Below, piece after piece: positions 16,166-22,401 of a stretch of DNA of 36,301 nucleotides. The position numbers were made by a program, and so were the translations under genes. This DNA comes from DASUDX01 sp036275365 (GTDB lineage: Bacteria > Pseudomonadota > Gammaproteobacteria > Nevskiales > Nevskiaceae): NCBI GenBank assembly GCA_036275365.1, contig DASUDX010000064.1, forward strand, positions 1-36,301, in the 5' to 3' direction. Each line of letters starts with the position of its first letter. The first letter of the stretch is position 1. A model generated the notes under the pieces. The model searched no databases. It was not told where the DNA came from and saw only the letters and a list, made by a program, of their open reading frames with translations.

Positions 16166-17215
16166 ATGCCCTCGCTTCTCGTCCCCGCCCGCTACTACGT
16201 CCGACTCGGCGAGGTGCTCGCCCGCGACGGCCTCGATCTGATGACCCTGGTTGGCGAGCTGCGCCTGTCGCGGGCGCCGTTCGAGGATGCCGAGGGGCTG
16301 CTGCCGGCCTCCCAGGTGGACCGGCTGGTGGTCGGTGCCATGGAGCGCGCCGGCCGGCGCGATCTCGGTTTCGACCTCGGCGGCCTGCTCTCGGTCAGCG
16401 CCCACAGCTTCGTCGGCTTCGGCATGCTCAGCTCGGCCACCGTCGAGCAGGCCCTGCGCTTCGTCGCCCGCTACTTCCGGCTGGTGATGCCCAGCTTCCA
16501 GCTGCGCACCCTGATCCGTCCGGATCATGCCGAGCTGCACTTCACCCCGACCGTGGCGATGAGCCATGGCTGCCTGGCCTTCCATCTCGACACCATGGCC
16601 ACCGCCGCGCTGCGCGAGATCGGCGAGCTCTGCGGCGGCCAGCGCCCGCCCTGCCGGGTGCTGATGTCGCTGCCCGCCCCGGCCCATGCCGGCCGCTTCG
16701 AGGAGCTGCGCGATGTGCGCGCCCAGTTCGGCGTCGACGGCCCGCCCGGGGTGCGCGTCCAGGTGCTGGCCGACCTCAGCCGGCGCCCGCTGGCGATGGC
16801 CGATGACAGCGCCCTGCAGGTGGCCGAGCAGCGCTGCCGCACCCTGGTGGAGCGGGTCACCCGGGTGCGCCAGTTCTCCGACTGGGTGGCGATGTCGCTG
16901 CGCGAGGCCCCCGAAGGCATCCCGCCGATCACCGAGCTGGCGCGGGCCCTGGCGATCTCGCCGCGCACGCTCAACCGTCATCTGGAGAGCGAGGGCACCA
17001 GCTACCGCCAGCTCGCAGGGCAGGTCCAGCACGCGCTGGCCTGCGAACGGCTGGCCACCGCCGGCCTGAGCATCACCGAGGTCGGCTATTCGCTGGGCTT
17101 CAGCAGCCCGGCCAACTTCACCCGCGCCTTCCGCGCCCGCGAGGGCTGCAGCCCTCAGGCCTATCGGCTGGCCTTGCAGCCGCGCGCCAACCGGACCGCG
17201 CGGCCCGGTCGCTGA
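16166..17215 (+). CDS. AraC-family transcriptional regulator, probable alkB activator
   Basis: A 349-residue regulator with the layout of the arabinose-binding-like (PF12625) plus AraC helix-turn-helix family. The ligand-binding and dimerisation part is about residues 15-205. The C-terminal DNA-binding domain (about 250-340) has two helix-turn-helix units: ELARALAISPRTLNRHL, then the second recognition region ITEVGYSLGFSSPANFTRAF, followed by the family ending GCSPQAYR. I choose ATG 16166 (MPSLLVPARYYVRLGEVL). The frame is open further upstream, but an earlier start would run through the operator repeats. It has no good Shine-Dalgarno. It is divergent from alkB and resembles in position and family AlkR, the AraC-type activator of alkM in Acinetobacter. 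Sensing of alkanes or derived fatty acids is inference. It converges with the GNAT-thioesterase gene, with five nt between the stops. Confidence 0.92.
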   Translation: MPSLLVPARYYVRLGEVLARDGLDLMTLVGELRLSRAPFEDAEGLLPASQVDRLVVGAMERAGRRDLGFDLGGLLSVSAHSFVGFGMLSSATVEQALRFVARYFRLVMPSFQLRTLIRPDHAELHFTPTVAMSHGCLAFHLDTMATAALREIGELCGGQRPPCRVLMSLPAPAHAGRFEELRDVRAQFGVDGPPGVRVQVLADLSRRPLAMADDSALQVAEQRCRTLVERVTRVRQFSDWVAMSLREAPEGIPPITELARALAISPRTLNRHLESEGTSYRQLAGQVQHALACERLATAGLSITEVGYSLGFSSPANFTRAFRAREGCSPQAYRLALQPRANRTARPGR

Positions 17216-17225
17216 GGGCCTCAGC
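17211..17225. terminator. Palindrome spanning both convergent stop codons
   Basis: GCTGAGGGCCTCAGC is a perfect palindrome around a central G and contains the stops of both convergent genes (TGA 17213-17215 on plus, TCA 17221-17223 on minus). As RNA it would give a 5-7 bp stem. No T-run follows on either side, so termination at this site is only a possibility. Confidence 0.3.
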
Positions 17226-18243
17226 CCGGCGGCAGCAGGGTGAACCCGGTGTCGAGCACGGCGGCCTCCTCGACCGAGCCGGCCTCGTGCAGGCTCACCC
17301 GCACCGCCAGTCGCGCCGAGCGGTGCTCGCGCAGGGCGCGACCCAGATCCTCGGTCGCCGGCTCGGCGGCCGGTCGTGCCCGTGCCTCGAAGGCCGGGCT
17401 GCTCAGCGGGCGGCGGTAGCGCAGCCGCGCCTCGCGGCCGACCACGATGGCGACCAGCCCTTCGGCGCGCAACCGGGCCTGCACCAGGCTCCAGCCGGCG
17501 ATCAGCGCCAGCGCCGCCTGGCTGCCACCGAACACGCTCCCATGGGGATTGCGGTTGGGACCATACGGCGCCTGCAGGCAGACCTCATCGGCCCGCAGGC
17601 GCAGCACGCGCAGTTGCAGCGCCCTTGCCATCGGCAGTCCGGCGAGCAGCGGACGCAGCCAGCGCGCCGCCGGATCCTCGAGCGGCGGCGGCGGATCGCT
17701 GGCCAGACGCGCCCAGCTCTCGACATCCAGCGGCTGCCCGTGACGCCGCCAGCGCTGGCGGCGCAGACCCTCGCAGGAAAAGCCCAGCGCCTGCAGGGTG
17801 GCGAGCGAGCGCCGGTTGTGCGGATCCACCTCGGCCTCGATGCGGGCCAGGCCGCTGGCGAAGGCGGCCGTCAGAAGCGCGCTCAGCGCCTCCTGCATCA
17901 GGCCCTGGCCCCAGCCGGCGCGGCCCAGCACATAGCCGAGCTCGGCCCGGGCTGCGCTGGGCTCGTAACGGAACAGCTGGGCGGTGCCCACCAGGCGGTC
18001 GTCCTCGCGCCGCGCCAGTCCCCACAGGCGGGCACTGCCCTCGGCCTCGGCCCCGCTCAGGCGCGCGCGCCAGGCCGGGTAGTCGGCCGGACTCTGCCAG
18101 GTGGGATAGGGCAGAAAGGCGGTGACCTCGGCATCGCCATTGATGGCATGCAGCGCCTCGGCATCGCTGGCCTGCACGGCGCGCAGCCACAGCCGCGGCG
18201 TGCCCAGCCGTTCCGGGACCGCCAGCGCCGGGGCGTCGCTCAC
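17221..18243 (-). CDS. GNAT acetyltransferase - hotdog thioesterase fusion
   Basis: About 340 residues in two domains. Residues 14-180 are a RimJ/RimL-like N-acetyltransferase: TPRLWLRAVQASDAEAL opening, acetyl-CoA loop GRAGWGQGLMQEAL at 108-121, then NRRSLATLQALGF. Residues about 190-340 are a hotdog domain of the YiiD_C type, with NPHGSVFGGSQAALAL at 233-248, the usual thioesterase substrate helix. E. coli YiiD also joins a GNAT to this hotdog, so the pairing is not new. Its place at the end of a lipid synthase operon suggests handling of acyl thioesters. I give the GTG at 18243, which forms a GTGA overlap with the HD gene stop; a GTG one codon earlier (18246) is equally readable. Substrates of both domains are unknown. 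Confidence 0.85.
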   Translation of the reverse strand: MSDAPALAVPERLGTPRLWLRAVQASDAEALHAINGDAEVTAFLPYPTWQSPADYPAWRARLSGAEAEGSARLWGLARREDDRLVGTAQLFRYEPSAARAELGYVLGRAGWGQGLMQEALSALLTAAFASGLARIEAEVDPHNRRSLATLQALGFSCEGLRRQRWRRHGQPLDVESWARLASDPPPPLEDPAARWLRPLLAGLPMARALQLRVLRLRADEVCLQAPYGPNRNPHGSVFGGSQAALALIAGWSLVQARLRAEGLVAIVVGREARLRYRRPLSSPAFEARARPAAEPATEDLGRALREHRSARLAVRVSLHEAGSVEEAAVLDTGFTLLPPG

Positions 18244-18797
18244 CACTTCAGGAATGGCGGCGGCGACAGCGGATGGGCGCGGAACCAGACGCCTGCCAGC
18301 CGCATCAGCCGGCGGTGGAAGCCGGCATTGGGAAAGGCGCGGCGCACCGCCCGCACCGTCTCGCGCGGCAGGCCGAAGCGGATCAGCCCCAGCGAGACAT
18401 CGATCAGATCGGCCTGACGGAACACCTCGACCAGCGGATAGGCCGGCGCGCGGGCGCGGCGCAGGCGGTGGTGCTCGTCGATCATCAGGCCGACCTCCTC
18501 GATCCAGGCGCCCCGACCCTCGGCCTGCAGATGCTGCTCGGCACGCGTCCGCGAGGGCGGCAGGTAGTCGACCGTGCCATCGGACCAGATGCCGAGGTCG
18601 TGATAGACCCCGGCGATCATCAGCCGGCGACGGTCTTCCTCGCTCAGCGGCGCCGGCGCCAGCGCCTCGCAGAAGTGCAGCAGGCGGCAGACATGGTTGC
18701 GGTAGGCCGCGTAGTCCTCACCGAGCGCCTCGCGCCAGGGGGCGAACAGCGCATCGAGCGCGGGCAGCGTGGTCTGGATCGGGATCGGCAACGGCAT
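18240..18797 (-). CDS. HD-domain hydrolase
   Basis: A 185-residue cytoplasmic protein of the HD phosphohydrolase superfamily. The metal-binding residues are all visible: His35 (YRNHV), His66-Asp67 (GVYHDLG), His109/His110 (IDEHHRL) and Asp130 (RQADLID). Members cleave phosphate esters of nucleotides or other small molecules using divalent metals. The substrate here cannot be read from sequence. The gene lies 56 nt after the alpha/beta hydrolase gene and overlaps the start of the GNAT-thioesterase gene by four nt, so it belongs to the same transcript by spacing. It may act on a phosphorylated intermediate of the lipid pathway or be an unrelated housekeeping passenger. HD assignment is firm; pathway role is a guess. 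Confidence 0.85.
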   Translation of the reverse strand: MPLPIPIQTTLPALDALFAPWREALGEDYAAYRNHVCRLLHFCEALAPAPLSEEDRRRLMIAGVYHDLGIWSDGTVDYLPPSRTRAEQHLQAEGRGAWIEEVGLMIDEHHRLRRARAPAYPLVEVFRQADLIDVSLGLIRFGLPRETVRAVRRAFPNAGFHRRLMRLAGVWFRAHPLSPPPFLKW

Positions 18798-18853
18798 CGG
18801 CGGCTCCGGGGGCGTGGGCGTAGCCTGCCGCAGCCCCGGTCCGGCGGGAAGGC

Positions 18854-19717
18854 TCAGGCGGCCAGCGCCGGGGTGTCGAGCAGCGCGCGCAGCCCGGCCA
18901 GTACCCGCTCCGGCTGGCGGGTGGGGAAGAAGTGCCCGGCCTCGGCGATCTCCTCATAGCGCGCCTGGGGCAGCAGGGCCTGCAGGGCGAGGCCAGAGGG
19001 GCGGCAGCGCGAGGCCCCGCCATACATCAGCAGCACGGGCTGGGTCAGGCGGCTGCGCAGCTGCTCGACGCTGGCGCCGGGGTCGTCCATCTGCTCGCGG
19101 GCGCGGGTCTGCTCGAGCAGGTCGAGCCAGGCGCGCGCCGCCCGCTGGGCGCCGCGGCCCTCGCCGAAGGGCACCGCCTCGGCCTGTCCGGCCAGGCTCA
19201 CGCCGGCCAGGCACTGGCGCGCGGCCGCTTCCAGGAACAGATAGCCCACCTGCGGCAGGCGCGCCCAGTCCAGCGCCGGCAGGCCCGCCGCCAGGCGGTG
19301 CTCCACCGCACTGATGCGCGGTGCATCGTGCAGACGCATCAAGGGCTGCAGGCGGGCGATGCGGGCATCGAACAAGGCCAGCTCGCGCACCCGCGCCGGC
19401 GCCATCACCGCGGCCTCCAGGGCGGCGGCTCCGCCATAGCTGTGCCCGGCCAGTGCCGCCTCGGCGATGCCCAGATGGTCCATCAGCCCGAGCAGATCCA
19501 GGGCGAAGTCCTGCGGCCGGTAGCCGCTGGCGGGGCGGCTGCTGTAGCCATGGCCGCGCAGGTCGAACAGGGTGATGCGGTAGCGGGCCTGCAGCTGCAG
19601 GGCGATCGGGAACCAGTAGGCGCGGTTGGCACCGAGGCCATGGACGAAGATCAGATCCGGCCCCTCCCCCAGCTGCTGGTAGGCGAGACGGACTCCGGGA
19701 AGATCGGCGTAGGCCAT
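18854..19717 (-). CDS. Alpha/beta-fold hydrolase
   Basis: A 287-residue alpha/beta hydrolase. The oxyanion segment is FVHGLGANRAYW (24-35). The nucleophile elbow is GHSYGG with Ser93, and the catalytic His is probably His262 (EAGHFFPT). The usual acid after strand 7 is not there: where most relatives have 'GG..D', this protein reads MYGGASRCRPSG. Asp117 (LFDARI, after strand 6) may replace it, as in some hydrolases. There is no signal peptide, so it acts in the cytoplasm. It starts three nt after the ACP gene stop. In this setting it could be an acyl-ACP thioesterase, an esterase or an acyl transferase that releases the product of the synthases. Fold certain, reaction uncertain. Confidence 0.87.
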   Translation of the reverse strand: MAYADLPGVRLAYQQLGEGPDLIFVHGLGANRAYWFPIALQLQARYRITLFDLRGHGYSSRPASGYRPQDFALDLLGLMDHLGIAEAALAGHSYGGAAALEAAVMAPARVRELALFDARIARLQPLMRLHDAPRISAVEHRLAAGLPALDWARLPQVGYLFLEAAARQCLAGVSLAGQAEAVPFGEGRGAQRAARAWLDLLEQTRAREQMDDPGASVEQLRSRLTQPVLLMYGGASRCRPSGLALQALLPQARYEEIAEAGHFFPTRQPERVLAGLRALLDTPALAA

Positions 19718-19720
19718 GGC

Positions 19721-19990
19721 TCAGGCCGCCGCCAGGCTGCGCTCGATGTAGTCGGCGATCTCGCCGACGCGCAGATCGTCGACATAGCGGCCGTCCTTCA
19801 TCAGCAGGCGGTCGAAGGGCAGCTTGCGCTTGAGCAGCTCCTCCTGGATCGCCACCACCAGCTGGATGATGTCGATCGATTCGAAGCCGAGATCGGCCAG
19901 CAGCCGGGTGTCGGCGCCGATCGGACCGGCGAGGTCCAGATCCCAGTCCTGGGTGAAGTCGGTGAGCAGGGCGATCAGGTCGTCGAGCAT
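19721..19990 (-). CDS. Free-standing acyl carrier protein
   Basis: An 89-residue acidic helical protein. The phosphopantetheine attachment site is Ser38 in DLGFESIDIIQLV, where Ser is followed by Ile as in many carrier proteins dedicated to special pathways. It is not the housekeeping AcpP, whose motif is normally DSLD and whose neighbours are fab genes. It begins six nt after the acyltransferase gene and ends three nt before the hydrolase gene, so it is tightly coupled to both. It is the second carrier in the operon beside the one inside synthase A. A likely job is to receive the finished chain, or to load a starter, for the neighbouring acyltransferase. The PPTase domain of synthase B may activate it. 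Confidence 0.9.
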   Translation of the reverse strand: MLDDLIALLTDFTQDWDLDLAGPIGADTRLLADLGFESIDIIQLVVAIQEELLKRKLPFDRLLMKDGRYVDDLRVGEIADYIERSLAAA

Positions 19991-19996
19991 GGTCGG

Positions 19997-20773
19997 TCAG
20001 TCGGCAGGGGAGAGAAGACGGAAGCCGCCGGCCACCGGCTGCACCTGCTGCCAGCCCGGCCGGTAGGGGTGCAGGCGGCCTTCGGCGAGCGCCTGCTCGA
20101 GCGCCTCGAGGGTGGCCTCGAGGCGGCGGAAGTCGAGGCTGGCCTTGAGCGGGGCGAGGTCGTACTGCCACCACTGCAGGCGCAGCAGCCGTTCCACCAG
20201 CGCTTCCGGATGGCGCAGCCGCAGCACCCGCGCCGGATTGCCGGCCACCACCGTGTAGGGCGGAACATCGCGGGTGACCACGCTGCCGGCGCCGATCACC
20301 GCGCCATCGCCGATGCGCAGCCCGCGGCGCACGAAGCTGCCGGCCCCGATGTAGACCTCGTGGCCGATCCAGGTGTCGCTGGCCACCGTCTGCGCCCAGG
20401 AGGGTCCGGCATCGGCCACGGGCGCCAGCCGCGCGAACGCTGCCAGCTCGTAGAGCCGGGGCATCTGCGCCGGCCGGGTGTAGGCGAAGGGATGGGTGCT
20501 GAAGCCATCGAGCGGGTGCTCGGGCGGGCCCAGGATCACCGACTCCCCGCATTGCAGATAGCGCCCGGCGCGCAGCCGGTAGGCGCTGCTGGCACCGGCC
20601 GCGTTGAAGTAGCCGAAGGCGCCGATCTCGCAGTCCTTGAGGCGGTGCGCGTGCACGCAGACCGGGTCCTCGAAGCGCAGGCTGCCCACCAGATGGTGGC
20701 GCTCGGCCACCAGCAGGCCGCGGGCCTTGAGGGCCTCGGCGCTCAGCGGGGTGGCGGGAGCGGGCAGACCCAT
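19997..20773 (-). CDS. CatB/Vat-like hexapeptide-repeat acyltransferase
   Basis: A 258-residue protein with the left-handed beta-helix fold. Hexapeptide turns are visible in WIGHEVYIGAGSFV and IGDGAVIGAGSVVT (about 133-166), followed by the family passage VPPYTVVAGNPARVLR. The segment EHPLDGFSTHPF (85-96) matches the catalytic region of CatB/Vat xenobiotic acetyltransferases, with His86 as the likely base. Relatives transfer acetyl groups from CoA to hydroxyls of antibiotics, sugars or serine. Between a phosphodiesterase gene (two nt upstream) and an ACP gene (six nt downstream), transfer of an acyl group from ACP to a hydroxyl of a lipid head group is plausible but unproven. It is longer than a typical Vat (about 210), with extra residues at the N-terminus (about 1-60) and a helical C-terminal tail. 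Confidence 0.86.
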   Translation of the reverse strand: MGLPAPATPLSAEALKARGLLVAERHHLVGSLRFEDPVCVHAHRLKDCEIGAFGYFNAAGASSAYRLRAGRYLQCGESVILGPPEHPLDGFSTHPFAYTRPAQMPRLYELAAFARLAPVADAGPSWAQTVASDTWIGHEVYIGAGSFVRRGLRIGDGAVIGAGSVVTRDVPPYTVVAGNPARVLRLRHPEALVERLLRLQWWQYDLAPLKASLDFRRLEATLEALEQALAEGRLHPYRPGWQQVQPVAGGFRLLSPAD

Positions 20774-20775
20774 GG

Positions 20776-22401
20776 CTATTCCATGTAGCCCAGCATCTGC
20801 AGCTGCTCGATGATCTGCCGCTTCTCGCCGGCATCCATCTCCTGATCCAGCGAGCGCCGCTGGGCACCGCGGGTGCGCGCGCCCTGGCGCACCGGCTGCA
20901 GGGCCAGCTGCTCGGCGGTGAAGAAGCGCAGCGGCACCTGGCCTTCGAAGTCGCTGGGCACCGGCAGGCCCAGGCTGTAGAGCAGGGTGGGGGCGACATC
21001 GACGATCGCGCAGGTCTCCACCCGTCCGGCCGCGGCGATGCCCGGGCCGGCGGCCATGAACACGCCGTCCGGATGGTGGGTGCCGGCCGCCTGCGGGCGC
21101 GGCACCACCGCCGGGGAGAGATTGCGGATGGAGACGAAGCCGTGGTCGCGCAGCACCAGGGTGAGGTCGCAGGCGCGCCGCATGTGCTGGCCCGGGAACC
21201 AGTCCTCGCGCTTGAGCACATCGACGATCACCGGCTCGCCGCTGAGCGGGTCGCGCAGGCCCAGCAGATCGCCGATCAGCCGCTCGCGGAAGGACTCGTA
21301 GTCCTCCGGGCGGATCCCCGGATCGCCGGGCTTCTCGGCGACCCGGATGTGGATGCCGTTGGACGAGGGCGTGCGGCAGTAGGCGAGCGTGCGCTGCCAG
21401 TCGAGGTTGGCGAAGTCACTCGCCTCGCGGCGCCGCGCCATCTCGCTGCCGTCATCGGCGGCCCAGTGCAGATAGCCCTTCTCGGCGAGAAAGGTGTTGA
21501 TGCGCAGCACGAAGGTGCTGGCGGTGAAGCCGTGATCGCTGGCGAAGAACACCTGCGCCTGCGGGCCGGCCAGGGTCACCAGGCGCTCGATGTAGCGGTC
21601 GAGATTGCGGAAGTACTCCAGGCACACCGCCCGCATCTCGAGGTCGTGCGCGCTCGGCTGGTCCGGCCACAGCGCCGGGTCCAGCCAGGCCCAGGCCTGG
21701 TGCTGGATCTTGTCGGTGCCGTCGAACATCACCGCCATCAGCTCGGGCGCATCGTGCTCGAGCAGGAACTCGGCCACCTTGAACCACTGCTCCTCGCGCG
21801 GCAGGTGGTAGCGCACCCAGCTCGCCGTTTCGTCGGCGGAGAGCGACTCCATCGCCTTCTTTTCCTTGTCGAAGTCCCAGGCCAGCTCCCTGGGGTCGAA
21901 GCCCGGCAGCTGCTGGCGGATGCGCTCGAACAGCTCGCGCGGATGGGTGTTGCGGCGCAGATGCTTGGCCGGGATGAAGCCGGGCACGATCGATCCTTTC
22001 AGCGTCTCCGGCGCCGGCGCGGTGAGCGGGAAGTTGAGCGCGGCCACGCTGCGGTTCTTGCGCGAGCAGATCGACCAGATCGTCTCGGCGTCGATGTCGC
22101 GGGCGTCGTAGAGGGTCCAGTAGACCTCGCCGCCCTGGTCCTCGGCGCGGATGAAATCGAACACCCCGTGCTCGCCCGGGTTCTTGCCGGTCATGATCGA
22201 GCACCAGGCCGGCGGGGTCAGCGGATTGGGCGTGGAGCGCAGCCGCGCCTGCACGCCGCCGGCCATCAGCGAACGCAGGAAGGGCATCACCAGCCCCTCG
22301 CCCGGGCGGTCGCGGGTCATCTCGTCGAGCACCGTGAAGGTGCAGCCATCGAGGCCGATGAACAGGGTGCGGGTGCGGGCCGGGTTGGCTGGGGCGGTCA
22401 T
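20776..22401 (-). CDS. Type I phosphodiesterase / alkaline-phosphatase-superfamily enzyme
   Basis: A 541-residue metalloenzyme of the alkaline phosphatase superfamily, phosphodiesterase/nucleotide pyrophosphatase branch. It opens with LFIGLDGC (metal ligand Asp18), then LTPPAWCSIMTG with Thr62 where these enzymes keep the attacking Thr. FDGTDKIQHQ and SDHGF supply further metal ligands, and a last His is probably in GTHHPDG. There is no signal peptide or membrane segment, so it should be cytoplasmic, unlike most nucleotide pyrophosphatases. ATG 22401 overlaps the stop of synthase B (ATGA), which fixes the start; the frame stays open far upstream only because it shadows synthase B. The C-terminus RQIIEQLQMLGYME is a known ending in this family. 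Cleaving or transferring a phospho-head group during lipid assembly is inference. Confidence 0.9.
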   Translation of the reverse strand: MTAPANPARTRTLFIGLDGCTFTVLDEMTRDRPGEGLVMPFLRSLMAGGVQARLRSTPNPLTPPAWCSIMTGKNPGEHGVFDFIRAEDQGGEVYWTLYDARDIDAETIWSICSRKNRSVAALNFPLTAPAPETLKGSIVPGFIPAKHLRRNTHPRELFERIRQQLPGFDPRELAWDFDKEKKAMESLSADETASWVRYHLPREEQWFKVAEFLLEHDAPELMAVMFDGTDKIQHQAWAWLDPALWPDQPSAHDLEMRAVCLEYFRNLDRYIERLVTLAGPQAQVFFASDHGFTASTFVLRINTFLAEKGYLHWAADDGSEMARRREASDFANLDWQRTLAYCRTPSSNGIHIRVAEKPGDPGIRPEDYESFRERLIGDLLGLRDPLSGEPVIVDVLKREDWFPGQHMRRACDLTLVLRDHGFVSIRNLSPAVVPRPQAAGTHHPDGVFMAAGPGIAAAGRVETCAIVDVAPTLLYSLGLPVPSDFEGQVPLRFFTAEQLALQPVRQGARTRGAQRRSLDQEMDAGEKRQIIEQLQMLGYME

